NCBI GenBank assembly: GCA_913061075.1
Contig: CAJXSK010000010.1
Location: forward strand, 1 to 64,000
Reading direction: 5' to 3'
Origin: an uncultured Piscirickettsiaceae bacterium
GTDB taxonomy: Bacteria; Pseudomonadota; Gammaproteobacteria; Methylococcales; Cycloclasticaceae
Length of the DNA: 64,000 nucleotides
Shown here in pieces: positions 39,800-48,865 of the stretch; position 1 is the first letter of the stretch, and each line of letters opens with the position of its first letter. Position numbers and translations under genes: made by a program. The notes under the pieces are model-generated. The model worked only from the letters and a program-made list of their open reading frames with translations. It searched no databases and had not been told where the DNA came from.

Positions 39800-42151
39800 A
39801 TGGCCAAGCCAAAACCTCGTACGAAACAATCAAAAAAGAAACAAGTAAAACGAAAAACTCGACAAAAAAAACAGAGTTTCTTACGTTCTATTTTTTTTAA
39901 AATATTATTATTCCTCCTTGTTGTTACGTGCAGTTATGTGGCTTATCTGGATTTCACAGTGCGCTCTCAATTTGAAGGCAAACGTTGGGAATTGCCTGCG
40001 CATGTTTATGCTAACCCTGTTGAGCTTTTTCAAGGGCTGCATTTATCAGCGTCAGAGTTCGATGAATTACTTCAGGACTTAAAGTACGAACGTCGTCAGA
40101 CACTTAATGGGTCAGGCGTGTATAAACGTTCTGGCTCTGAGTTTTTGTTGTCTACGCGGAAGTTTGAGTTTTGGGATGGCGTTGAAAAGGCTAAGACAGT
40201 CAAAGTTGATTTTCAAGGGCAGCAGGTTTCGCGAATAGTGGAACTTGAATCTGGCCGCTCAATACCTTTGTTACGTTTAGACCCTGTGCAAGTTGGTAGT
40301 TTTTATCCCAGTCATAAAGAAGACCGGGTGTTAGTTAAGCTTGACGAAGTGCCACAAACACTCATTGATGGGCTTCTTGCGGTGGAAGACAGGGACTTTT
40401 ATCAGCATTTTGGTGTGTCGGCAAAAGGCATTTTGCGTGCGATGTGGGTAAATTTACAAGCGGGTTCAATTGTTCAAGGTGGAAGCACGCTAACGCAACA
40501 ACTCGTTAAGAATTTCTATTTAAGCCCTAAGCGAAGTCTCTGGCGCAAAGCCAAAGAGGCAGTTATGGCGATTATTTTAGAGTTAAGGTATGAAAAAGAC
40601 GATATTTTAGAGGCTTATTTAAACGAGGTTTTTTTGGGTCAAGATGGAGAGCGCTCCATTAATGGTTTTGGAATGGCTAGTGTGTTTTATTTTAATCAAC
40701 CGATTATAGAGCTTAAGCCGCATCAAACTGCGATGTTAGTTGGTTTGGTTAAAGGCCCCTCATATTTTGATCCTAGACGGCACCCAACTAGAGCGTTAAA
40801 ACGCAGAAACTTGGTGTTAAATGAAATGGCTAAACAAGGCCTGTTACCTGATCAGCAAAAAAAAATCGCAACGGGGTTTGGTTTAGGTATTTCGAGATTC
40901 AAACAAATTAAAAGCTCTAGATTTCCAGCATTTCTTGATTTGGTGAAGCGTCAATTAAGCCGTGACTATAATAATGAAGATTTAACATCTGAAGGCTTAA
41001 ATATTTTTTCAACGCTGGACTATACCGTTCAAACAAAAGCAGAAAAGGTATTTACTCGTCAGCTGGACCAGTTAAGTAAAGTAAGTTCAGATGAGGGATT
41101 ATTGCAAGGCGCCATGGTTATAAGCCGGCGAGAGAGTGGCGAAGTAGTGGCGGTGATAGGCGATAAAAACCCACAATATAATGGGTTTAACCGTGCGCTT
41201 GATGCAGTAAGACCGATTGGCTCACTGGTAAAGCCAGCGGTTTATTTAACCGCCTTGCTTGACCCCACTCGATATACACTAGCAACGCGTATTAAGGATG
41301 AATCTATAAGTCTGAAACAACAAAGTGGTGAGCTTTGGACGCCGAAAAATTACGATAAAGTTGAGCATGGCGACGTGACGTTACAGTCTGCGCTTGTACA
41401 TTCTTATAACCTTGCCACTGTTCGGTTAGGTATGGCGTTAAAGGTTTCTAATGTTAAAAGAACATTGGAAAAGTTAGGCGTTAACCGGCCAATAAAACCT
41501 TATCCATCATTATTGTTGGGTGCTTTGCCCATGTCACCGGTTGAAGTGACGCAAATGTATCAAACGCTTGCAGCTGACGGGTTTTTAACGCCATTAAGGT
41601 CCATACAATCTATTATGGCTAATGATAAAACACCGTTGGAACGTTATCCTTTGGCGATTAGAGAAACGGTTGATTCATCAGCGACTTATTTAGTTAACAC
41701 CGCGATGCAAGAGGTGATGCGAACAGGGACAGGGGCGTCCGTTTATCGTTATATGTCAGGGGAATATAACTTTGCTGGTAAAACGGGGACCACGGATGAA
41801 CTGCGAGATAGTTGGTTTGCTGGTTATAGTGGAGACTATGTGGCTGCAGTGTGGTTGGGTAGGGATGATAATAAACCGGCTAACTTAACGGGCTCTCAAG
41901 GAGCATTGAGAGTGTGGGCATCTGTTATGAAGGTGATAACTAAACAAGGCGTTGATTTGCTACCGCCCGATGATATTGTTTTTGTGTGGGTAGATCAACT
42001 AGGGCTTAGGGCCAGTGAATCTTGTGTTGATGCTGTACAATACCCGTTTATTAAGGGTTCTGAGCCATTAGCACTATCACCTTGTATGGGTGTTATTGAT
42101 AGAGGGCTTGAGAATGCAGGGCGTTGGTTTGACGGTTTGATGAATGAATAA
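39800..42151 (+). CDS. mrcB: Penicillin-binding protein 1B, bifunctional peptidoglycan synthase
   Basis: Glycosyltransferase and transpeptidase that polymerises and cross-links peptidoglycan. From the ATG at 39800 it has 783 residues: a very basic cytoplasmic tail, a transmembrane helix (about 35-55), a UB2H-type regulatory domain, a GT51 domain with catalytic E196 in VEDRDFYQHFG and the QGGSTLTQQLVKNFY motif, and a transpeptidase domain with S475-x-x-K478 (SLVK), SYN and KTGT (661-664). A TTG at 39788 would add four residues. The gene overlaps the LpoP-like lipoprotein gene. Confidence 0.96.
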   Translation: MAKPKPRTKQSKKKQVKRKTRQKKQSFLRSIFFKILLFLLVVTCSYVAYLDFTVRSQFEGKRWELPAHVYANPVELFQGLHLSASEFDELLQDLKYERRQTLNGSGVYKRSGSEFLLSTRKFEFWDGVEKAKTVKVDFQGQQVSRIVELESGRSIPLLRLDPVQVGSFYPSHKEDRVLVKLDEVPQTLIDGLLAVEDRDFYQHFGVSAKGILRAMWVNLQAGSIVQGGSTLTQQLVKNFYLSPKRSLWRKAKEAVMAIILELRYEKDDILEAYLNEVFLGQDGERSINGFGMASVFYFNQPIIELKPHQTAMLVGLVKGPSYFDPRRHPTRALKRRNLVLNEMAKQGLLPDQQKKIATGFGLGISRFKQIKSSRFPAFLDLVKRQLSRDYNNEDLTSEGLNIFSTLDYTVQTKAEKVFTRQLDQLSKVSSDEGLLQGAMVISRRESGEVVAVIGDKNPQYNGFNRALDAVRPIGSLVKPAVYLTALLDPTRYTLATRIKDESISLKQQSGELWTPKNYDKVEHGDVTLQSALVHSYNLATVRLGMALKVSNVKRTLEKLGVNRPIKPYPSLLLGALPMSPVEVTQMYQTLAADGFLTPLRSIQSIMANDKTPLERYPLAIRETVDSSATYLVNTAMQEVMRTGTGASVYRYMSGEYNFAGKTGTTDELRDSWFAGYSGDYVAAVWLGRDDNKPANLTGSQGALRVWASVMKVITKQGVDLLPPDDIVFVWVDQLGLRASESCVDAVQYPFIKGSEPLALSPCMGVIDRGLENAGRWFDGLMNE

Positions 42152-42698
42152 GATTAAAAGACACATGTTGAAAATTAAAAATCCCCCGTTGGCTTTATTG
42201 ATGGTTTTAGGGCTAACAGCGTGTGCAGATATGTCTATGTATAATCAGGTGCCTGCGCCAATTGAAGGCACTAGGCAGCGTCAATCAGAGGTCAACACGT
42301 ACCCAATTGAGACGCCGCGCTATGAGCCTATTGAACAGCAGCAACCTGTTAAGCAGCCTATAGTAGCAAGTACAGTTAGAAACCCAGCCGTGATTGCATT
42401 GCTTGATGATGCCCAGACAAATCGCCAACAAGGTGAGTTAAGTATTGCTGCTTCAAAGTTGGAACGTGCCGTTAGAATAGCGCCACAAGACGGCAACGTG
42501 TGGCATGAGCTAGCGTCGATCCGTTTTCAACAAAACAGATTTCAATCAGCTGAAGGTCTCGCAAAAAAATCAATCGTGTATTCGAGTAATGATAGAGCGC
42601 TATTAAAGAAGAACTGGTTGTTAATAGCTGACAGCCGCGAACAGCAAGGTCAAACCACATCGGCTGCGCAAGCAAGAGTTGAAGCCGGTAAGTATTGA
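42144..42698 (+). CDS. TPR-type lipoprotein, likely LpoP-like activator of PBP1b
   Basis: 184 residues. An N-terminal basic stretch and hydrophobic core end in a lipobox LTAC, giving lipid attachment at C27. A proline- and glutamine-rich linker (about 30-80) follows, then a compact helical domain with TPR-like helices (LLDDAQTNRQQGELSIAASK, then VWHELASIRFQQNRFQSAEG). Lipoproteins with TPR repeats encoded beside ponB/mrcB, LpoP of Pseudomonas, activate PBP1b from the outer membrane. Start overlaps the mrcB stop by eight bases, supporting a joint role. Identity with LpoP is inference. Confidence 0.7.
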   Translation: MNKIKRHMLKIKNPPLALLMVLGLTACADMSMYNQVPAPIEGTRQRQSEVNTYPIETPRYEPIEQQQPVKQPIVASTVRNPAVIALLDDAQTNRQQGELSIAASKLERAVRIAPQDGNVWHELASIRFQQNRFQSAEGLAKKSIVYSSNDRALLKKNWLLIADSREQQGQTTSAAQARVEAGKY

Positions 42699-42703
42699 TA
42701 ACG

Positions 42704-43204
42704 ATGAGTCAAACCAATATATATTCCGTTGAAAAATTAATAGAGCAAGCAAGACTGCTTGCCGCGGATTATAAAAAAATGATGGGTAAACCGTTGCCGG
42801 GTGTCAGTAATGAAATTGCAGAGCACGATGCTGCAAGGTACTTGAATTTAACTTTATGCGAAGACCGAACGGCGGGTTATGACGCTCAACGAAAAAAAGG
42901 TGTTGGGCCCAAACGTGTTCAAATAAAAGCACGCGCTATCTTCAATGATAATTTTCGTGGTCAGCGGTTAGGGCAGCTCAAGCTTGATAAAGAGTGGGAC
43001 TCCGTTATATTAGTTTTAATGAACGCTGAATATCAGACAGAAGAGATTTTTGAAGCAACAAGAGAGGACGTTTTCAATCATATGGATGATAATACTAACC
43101 GTATGAAAAGAGGTGCTATGTCAGTGGCTAAGTTCAGGATCATTGCAACGTTGATTTGGACTAAAGAAGACGGCTTAGACGCATCCGCATGGCAACATTT
43201 ATAA
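42704..43204 (+). CDS. Conserved hypothetical protein, unknown function
   Basis: 166 residues from the ATG at 42704, which directly follows the lipoprotein gene; a TTG at 42695 would add three. It has no signal peptide or membrane segment. The middle holds a charged beta-rich core (VGPKRVQIKARAIF, then DKEWDSVILVLMNAEYQTEE) and the end is helical. The alternation resembles small restriction-like or DUF6998-type folds, but I do not recognise a family with confidence. It lies between the lipoprotein gene and a YoaA-type helicase. Confidence 0.65.
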   Translation: MSQTNIYSVEKLIEQARLLAADYKKMMGKPLPGVSNEIAEHDAARYLNLTLCEDRTAGYDAQRKKGVGPKRVQIKARAIFNDNFRGQRLGQLKLDKEWDSVILVLMNAEYQTEEIFEATREDVFNHMDDNTNRMKRGAMSVAKFRIIATLIWTKEDGLDASAWQHL

Positions 43205-43240
43205 CGCCACCCTTAACTAAGATAAGTAGACCTAACTGTT

Positions 43241-45199
43241 TTGTTACACGAACTCGATACAATTTTTGGTTCCTCAGGAAAGCTAGCTGAACACATTCAA
43301 GGGTTTCAACCTAGAGAAAGCCAGCAAGCAATGGCAGACGCTGTTGAGAAAGCCATTAACCAACAATCACACTTAGTGGCTGAAGCTGGCACCGGTACAG
43401 GTAAAACGTTCGCGTATTTAATTCCGGCAATTTTGTCAGGTAAAAAAACCATTATTTCAACGGGTACTAAAAACCTTCAAGATCAAATATTCGAAAAAGA
43501 TTTCCCGTTAATTCGTGATGCCTTAAATGTACCCGTCCAAGCGGCGGTGTTAAAAGGCCGTTCAAATTATTTATGTTTGTACCGAATGGAACAAGCACTT
43601 GAACAGCACGTTGGTTTTGATAAGCAATTAGAAGCTGAATTGTCGAGTATTAAACGATGGTCTAATCAAACGACTATCGGTGATGTTGTCGAAATGACAA
43701 GCATTGCTGAAGACTCAAACGTTTGGGGATATGTCACGACGAACGCAGATAATTGTTTGGGCCAAGATTGCCCCTTTGTTGCGGATTGTTACCCATTAAA
43801 GGCTAGACGCGATGCACAAGAAGTAGATGTGCTAATCGTTAATCACCATTTGTTATGTGCGGATTGGTCATTGAAAGACGATGGGTTCGGGCAATTGCTT
43901 CCAGAGGTGGATGTGGTGATTGTTGATGAAGCGCATCAGCTGGTCGATACCGCATCACGCTTTTTGGGCGTTACTGTCAGTGCACGGCAAATATTGTCAT
44001 TACTCAGTGATATCAGTGCGGAACAAATAAAACTGTCTTCCGATATGCCGGCATTAATTGATTTAACGCATGTCGTTAGCGAGGACTTAAAAGAATTACG
44101 TAAACTGATGCCGGACCAGTCTTCAAAAGGGTCTTGGGATGAATTGCTTACCTTAAAAGACTTTCAGCACGGGCTAAGCTGTTTATTGGAACGTATACAA
44201 CAGCTATTTGCCATGCTGCAAGAAGCGTCAGTACGATCTAAAGGCCTTGAGGCGTGTTGGAAACGGTGTGATGACATTCTCGTTCGATTAAAACTGTTTG
44301 CCCAACAGAACCCCAGTGATTGGATTCAATGGTATGAAACATTCCGTCAAACATTTGTTTTTTATAGAACACCGCTAGATATTTCTAAAGCGTTCTCCAG
44401 CTTTGCTTTTGCTTCAGAAGCAACTTGGATATTTACCTCTGCGACATTATCCGTTAATGGCAAATTTGACTTTTTTAGTAAACGGTTAGGTTTAGATGAT
44501 GCAGATATGATCATGTTGGATAGCCCGTTCGACTACGTTCAACAATCACTAATGTATGTGCCGACAGGATTACCTGAACCAAGAGATTACGATTACACGC
44601 GCGTTATGTTGGATAAAGTATTGCCGGTACTTGAAGCCAGTAATGGTAGGGCTTTTTTGTTATTTACCAGCCACCGTGCGTTGCAAGAAGCGGCAGAGCT
44701 ATTGCTTCAAAAAGGTGGGTTTAATTTATTGGTGCAAGGAGACTTACCTAAGCAGCAGATGCTAGAACAGTTTCGTGAAATGGATCGAGCTGTTTTGCTT
44801 GGCACAGCGAGTTTTTGGGAAGGTGTTGATGTGCGAGGCGAGGCGCTGTCTTGTGTTATTATTGATAAATTACCGTTTTCTTCACCCGGTGACCCCGTCA
44901 CTAAAGCACGTTTAGAACATATGACGTCCAACGGCCAATCTCCCTTTGGCGAATTTCAGCTACCATCAGCTGCGCTAATGTTAAAGCAGGGTGCGGGCCG
45001 ATTAATTCGCGATATGGAAGATAAAGGCGTATTGATGTTATGTGATCCTCGACTATCATCAAAAGGTTATGGCCGAGTATTTGTTAAATCGCTACCGTCT
45101 ATGCCAATTACACAAGATATTGAAGATGTAGAGCGTTTTTATAAACGTATAGAAAATGCCTCTGCTCGTTCTGCCAACAAGATACAACAGTCAGCATGA
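43241..45199 (+). CDS. yoaA: YoaA/DinG-family ATP-dependent DNA helicase
   Basis: XPD-like Fe-S helicase, 652 residues. It has the Q motif FQPRESQQAM, Walker A AGTGTGKT (49-56), the four-cysteine Fe-S domain in the stretch with YLCLYRME and CLGQDCPFVADC, a DEAH box (VVDEAHQLVD) and helicase motif VI near QGAGRLIRD. The direct tsaB neighbour matches E. coli yoaA rather than dinG. The start is TTG at 43241. The end overlaps tsaB by four bases. Confidence 0.9.
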   Translation: MLHELDTIFGSSGKLAEHIQGFQPRESQQAMADAVEKAINQQSHLVAEAGTGTGKTFAYLIPAILSGKKTIISTGTKNLQDQIFEKDFPLIRDALNVPVQAAVLKGRSNYLCLYRMEQALEQHVGFDKQLEAELSSIKRWSNQTTIGDVVEMTSIAEDSNVWGYVTTNADNCLGQDCPFVADCYPLKARRDAQEVDVLIVNHHLLCADWSLKDDGFGQLLPEVDVVIVDEAHQLVDTASRFLGVTVSARQILSLLSDISAEQIKLSSDMPALIDLTHVVSEDLKELRKLMPDQSSKGSWDELLTLKDFQHGLSCLLERIQQLFAMLQEASVRSKGLEACWKRCDDILVRLKLFAQQNPSDWIQWYETFRQTFVFYRTPLDISKAFSSFAFASEATWIFTSATLSVNGKFDFFSKRLGLDDADMIMLDSPFDYVQQSLMYVPTGLPEPRDYDYTRVMLDKVLPVLEASNGRAFLLFTSHRALQEAAELLLQKGGFNLLVQGDLPKQQMLEQFREMDRAVLLGTASFWEGVDVRGEALSCVIIDKLPFSSPGDPVTKARLEHMTSNGQSPFGEFQLPSAALMLKQGAGRLIRDMEDKGVLMLCDPRLSSKGYGRVFVKSLPSMPITQDIEDVERFYKRIENASARSANKIQQSA

Positions 45200-45885
45200 A
45201 AATATTAGCAATTGAAACGGCAACAGAAGCTTGTTCAGCAGCGTTGTTGATTGATGGCGAAATCACCGAACGGTTTAAAGTAGCACCACGTGAACACGGT
45301 AATTTGATTCTGCCGATGGTAGACGAATTGTTGGTTGATTCAGGTGTACAGCTAGCACAACTGGATGCACTTGCGTTTGGGCGAGGGCCTGGGTCATTTA
45401 CAGGTGTACGTATGGCCACTGGTGTTGTGCAAGGGTTGGCTTTTGCTGCGGATTTGCCCGTGGCGGCCATTTCTACACTTCATGCATTGGCTAACCAAGT
45501 AGAGCTTAATTCACAAATAGAACATGTGTTTGTGGCACTCGATGCCCGCATGGGTGAAATCTATTGTTGTGAATATGAGGCAAAAAACGGCGTGTTTGAA
45601 AAAACGTCTGAAGAACAAGTAATAGCGCCTGAGAAACTTAACCGGCTATCGGCTAAAAATACGGTCGGTATTGGTCACGGTTGGCGTACATATTTGGACA
45701 TTATACAAACGTCAATCGGCTGCCCAACATTAGTAGTATATCCTGATGCCCTTCCTAGGGCTGTTGATGTTGCGCAACTCGCTATACCTGTTGTTGAAAA
45801 GGGTGAAACAGTCGCAGCAGAGCATGCAATGCCTGTTTATTTGCGAGATAATGTTGCGAAGAAAAAAGCTCAACAATTAACATGA
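45196..45885 (+). CDS. tsaB: tRNA threonylcarbamoyladenosine synthesis protein TsaB
   Basis: Scaffold partner of TsaD and TsaE in the t6A37 synthesis complex. The 229 residues begin MKILAIETATEACSAALLID and carry the ASKHA-fold motif GRGPGSFTGVRMA. It overlaps the helicase gene upstream and yciO downstream by four bases each. yciO resembles the threonylcarbamoyl-AMP synthase TsaC, and tRNA-modification genes are common in this window. Confidence 0.95.
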   Translation: MKILAIETATEACSAALLIDGEITERFKVAPREHGNLILPMVDELLVDSGVQLAQLDALAFGRGPGSFTGVRMATGVVQGLAFAADLPVAAISTLHALANQVELNSQIEHVFVALDARMGEIYCCEYEAKNGVFEKTSEEQVIAPEKLNRLSAKNTVGIGHGWRTYLDIIQTSIGCPTLVVYPDALPRAVDVAQLAIPVVEKGETVAAEHAMPVYLRDNVAKKKAQQLT

Positions 45886-46517
45886 CTCAATATATATCGA
45901 TTCACCCAGATAACCCGCAACAACGGTTGATTAAGCAAGTGGTGGATATTGTGCGCCGTGGTGGTGTTATTGCTTACCCAACGGACTCTTCTTATGCACT
46001 CGCTTGTCATTTAGGGGATAAGCAAGCGTTAGACCGTATCCGCCAAATCAGACGTATCGATGATAAACATAACTTTACCTTAGTGTGCCGCGATCTGACA
46101 GATATCTCCAATTATGCTCAAGTTAATAACGATACGTATCGTTTACTAAAGTCATTAACCCCTGGCGCTTTTACGTTTGTTTTAAAAGCAACAAAAGAAG
46201 TGCCAAAACGCTTACAACACCCTAAACGAAAGACGGTTGGTATTCGTGTGCCAGATCAGCATATTGCACAATTAATACTTGAAGAGCTGGGTGAGCCAAT
46301 GTTGACGAGCACATTAATATTACCTGATGACTCTGAAGCGATAGCCGATCCGTACGACATAAGCGAGGCAATTGGTAATCAAATAGATGCCATCGTAGAC
46401 GCAGGGATTATTCCTTACCAACCGACGACGATGATTGTTTGGGATAATGATTTTCCCGAAATTGTTCGAGAGGGCAAAGGTGAGGCGGACTTTATTACAA
46501 AACAGGACAAAACGTAA
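45882..46517 (+). CDS. yciO: YciO-family protein (TsaC/Sua5 fold)
   Basis: 211 residues of the YrdC/Sua5 fold. The N-terminus YISIHPDNPQQRLIKQ and the following AYPTDSSYALAC match YciO, distinct from TsaC by its longer C-terminal tail. YciO is related to threonylcarbamoyl-AMP synthases, but its own role is less certain. It overlaps tsaB by four bases and the next gene by one, so the run dinG-like/tsaB/yciO/M50/trpS is tightly packed. Confidence 0.92.
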   Translation: MTQYISIHPDNPQQRLIKQVVDIVRRGGVIAYPTDSSYALACHLGDKQALDRIRQIRRIDDKHNFTLVCRDLTDISNYAQVNNDTYRLLKSLTPGAFTFVLKATKEVPKRLQHPKRKTVGIRVPDQHIAQLILEELGEPMLTSTLILPDDSEAIADPYDISEAIGNQIDAIVDAGIIPYQPTTMIVWDNDFPEIVREGKGEADFITKQDKT

Positions 46518-47194
46518 TGCCAATGGACGAATTAACCCTTGTTGGTAAAATTGCTGTTTGGGCTCTGCCTGTAATATTTGCGATTACGGTACATGAAGTG
46601 GCGCACGGTTGGGTGGCGAATAAATTAGGCGACCCTACGGCTAAAAATCTTGGCCGTTTGACGTTAAACCCAGTGAGCCATGTTGACCCCGTTGGTACAC
46701 TATTGGTCCCAGGCATATTGCTCGCATTAGGGGGGTTCATGTTTGGTTGGGCTAAGCCGGTTCCAGTCAACTGGCGGAATTTAAAGCACCCTAAAAAAGA
46801 TATGGTGTATGTCGCATTGGCTGGCCCGTTGGCAAACTTAGTGATGGCACTATGTTGGGCAGGCGCTATTAAAGTCGGGTTTGTTTTAATGGCTGGCGGT
46901 GAAGCTGAAACCATAGGGCAGCCTTTAATATATATGGGTTTTGCGGGTGTTATGATTAATGTTGTTTTGATGACATTGAACTTGCTCCCCATATTGCCTT
47001 TGGATGGCGGTCGTGTACTAGCAGGTTTGTTACCAAGTGCTTTAAGCATTCAGTACTCAAAGTTAGAACGGTTTGGTTTTCCAATTTTGGTTATCATTAT
47101 TATGATGGGTTGGCTGTCTAGTATATTAGGGCCGCCGGTCATGTATATTCAACATGAAATTTTTAGTTTAATTGGAATATTAGGGGAAAAATAG
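46517..47194 (+). CDS. Site-2 protease family (M50) membrane metalloprotease
   Basis: 225-residue membrane protein of the S2P/M50 family, small and without PDZ domains. The zinc motif HEVAH has H26, E27 and H30 in the first transmembrane region, and the second metal-binding motif is LLPILPLDGGRVL, with the aspartate, near 157-169. About five or six hydrophobic segments are seen. Substrate is unknown. The position between yciO and trpS is conserved in gammaproteobacteria. It overlaps trpS by one base. Confidence 0.9.
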   Translation: MPMDELTLVGKIAVWALPVIFAITVHEVAHGWVANKLGDPTAKNLGRLTLNPVSHVDPVGTLLVPGILLALGGFMFGWAKPVPVNWRNLKHPKKDMVYVALAGPLANLVMALCWAGAIKVGFVLMAGGEAETIGQPLIYMGFAGVMINVVLMTLNLLPILPLDGGRVLAGLLPSALSIQYSKLERFGFPILVIIIMMGWLSSILGPPVMYIQHEIFSLIGILGEK

Positions 47195-48414
47195 TGAGTT
47201 CTGAAGTACCACAACAATATCGCCGTGTTTTATCAGGGATGCGACCTACAGGTCAGTTACATCTTGGTCATTATCATGGTGTATTGAAAAACTGGGTAGA
47301 GTTACAACAAGAATATAAATGCTATTTCTTTGTTGCAGACTGGCATGCATTAACAACGCATTATGAAGACCCATCCATCGTATCAACGAGCACATGGGAA
47401 ATGGTCATCGATTGGTTAGCTGCGGGTGTTGATCATGGCTTATCAGACTTATTTATTCAATCTAGTGTTCCAGAGCATGCGGAATTACACCTGTTGTTAT
47501 CTATGATGACACCACTAGGCTGGTTAGAGCGCGTGCCCAGTTATAAAGACCAACAAGAAAAACTAAAAGAAAAAGATTTAGCAACCTACGGTTTCTTGGG
47601 CTACCCGCTATTACAAAGCGCCGATATTTTGATGTATAAAGCCGGGTTAGTGCCCGTGGGTGCAGATCAAGTGGCTCATGTTGAATTAACGAGAGAGGTT
47701 GCTCGCCGGTTTAACTATCTATATGGGCGTGAGCCAGATTTTGAGGAAAAGGCAGAGGCAGCAATTAAACAAATGGGCAAAAAGAATGCCAAAATGTTTA
47801 AAAAGCTTCGCAGTGCGTACCAAGAAAATGGTGATCAAGAAGCGTTAGGTGTTGCGCAAGCCTTGCTAGAATCCTCACAAAATATAACCGTTGGCGACAA
47901 AGAGCGTTTATTTGGTTACTTGGAAGGCAGTGGCCGTGTGATATTGCCTGAGCCTAAAGCATTGTTAACAAAAGCATCAAAAATGCCAGGCCTTGATGGA
48001 CAAAAAATGTCCAAGTCATATCAAAATACCATTGCGTTAAGAGATGATCCCGCGGATATTGAAAAGAAAATTCGTACGATGCCGACAGATCCTGCGCGTG
48101 TCCGTTTAACAGACCCAGGTGATCCCACTAAATGCCCTGTATGGCAGTTTCATGAAATCTATTCAGACGAAGGCGTCTGTGAATGGGTGCAAGAAGGTTG
48201 TAAGTCAGCTGGCATTGGTTGTTTAGAGTGCAAGCAGCCGGTTATAGAAGCGGTGTTGCGAGAATTAAAACCAATGCAAGAGCGCGCCAAAGAATATACA
48301 GAACAGCCGGAGTTAGTACGTTCTATCATCATAGAAGGGAACGAAAAAGCCAGAGACGTTGCTAAAGAAACGATAGAAGAAGTTAGAGCTGCGATGTGTA
48401 TGAATATTATTTAG
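47194..48414 (+). CDS. trpS: Tryptophanyl-tRNA synthetase
   Basis: Class I enzyme charging tRNA-Trp. The HIGH-like motif is HLGH (23-26) in PTGQLHLGHYHG, and the KMSKS motif is intact (271-275). At 406 residues it is longer than the 330-residue type of E. coli, with an insertion between about 180 and 260 and a C-terminal part bearing several cysteines (CKSAGIGCLECKQP). The GTG start overlaps the M50 gene stop and is preceded by TAGGGG. Confidence 0.96.
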   Translation: MSSEVPQQYRRVLSGMRPTGQLHLGHYHGVLKNWVELQQEYKCYFFVADWHALTTHYEDPSIVSTSTWEMVIDWLAAGVDHGLSDLFIQSSVPEHAELHLLLSMMTPLGWLERVPSYKDQQEKLKEKDLATYGFLGYPLLQSADILMYKAGLVPVGADQVAHVELTREVARRFNYLYGREPDFEEKAEAAIKQMGKKNAKMFKKLRSAYQENGDQEALGVAQALLESSQNITVGDKERLFGYLEGSGRVILPEPKALLTKASKMPGLDGQKMSKSYQNTIALRDDPADIEKKIRTMPTDPARVRLTDPGDPTKCPVWQFHEIYSDEGVCEWVQEGCKSAGIGCLECKQPVIEAVLRELKPMQERAKEYTEQPELVRSIIIEGNEKARDVAKETIEEVRAAMCMNII

Positions 48415-48432
48415 GAGTTCAAAGGGAACAAT

Positions 48433-48750
48433 ATGTCAGAGTTTAAGAATGCAACAATCATCAAAAAAGCCAACGTTTACTTTGATGGTGATGTGGTTAG
48501 TAGAACAGTTAAGTTTGAAGATGGGTCAATTAAAACACTGGGTTTTATGATGCCTGGTGAATACGACTTCAATACGGAAGCACCAGAATTAATGGAGATA
48601 TTGGCTGGTAAATTAGATGTGCTGCTGCCAGGCGAAGGCACATGGCAATCAATAACGGGCGGTGAGTCGTTTAATGTTAAAGGGAATTCCAATTTCCAAT
48701 TAAAAATTCATGAAGCCACGGATTACTGTTGTTCATTTCTACCGGCTTAA
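48433..48750 (+). CDS. ppnP: Pyrimidine/purine nucleoside phosphorylase PpnP
   Basis: 105-residue cupin-fold enzyme of the DUF1255 family that splits nucleosides with phosphate. The segments ATIIKKANVYFDGDVVSRTV, MMPGEYDFNTEAPELMEIL and the end KIHEATDYCCSFLPA match the family, formerly called YaiE. AAAGGGAACA precedes the start. It is placed after trpS and before pykA. Confidence 0.93.
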   Translation: MSEFKNATIIKKANVYFDGDVVSRTVKFEDGSIKTLGFMMPGEYDFNTEAPELMEILAGKLDVLLPGEGTWQSITGGESFNVKGNSNFQLKIHEATDYCCSFLPA

Positions 48751-48865
48751 TAAAGCCGTAGCGTAATTCGTTAATAGTCACATGACCGTTTTGTAACCTT
48801 TTAGTAATGCCGGTTGTATTAATATAAACAACTATACTTGAATGCAGACAAAGCAAGGTTATGAC

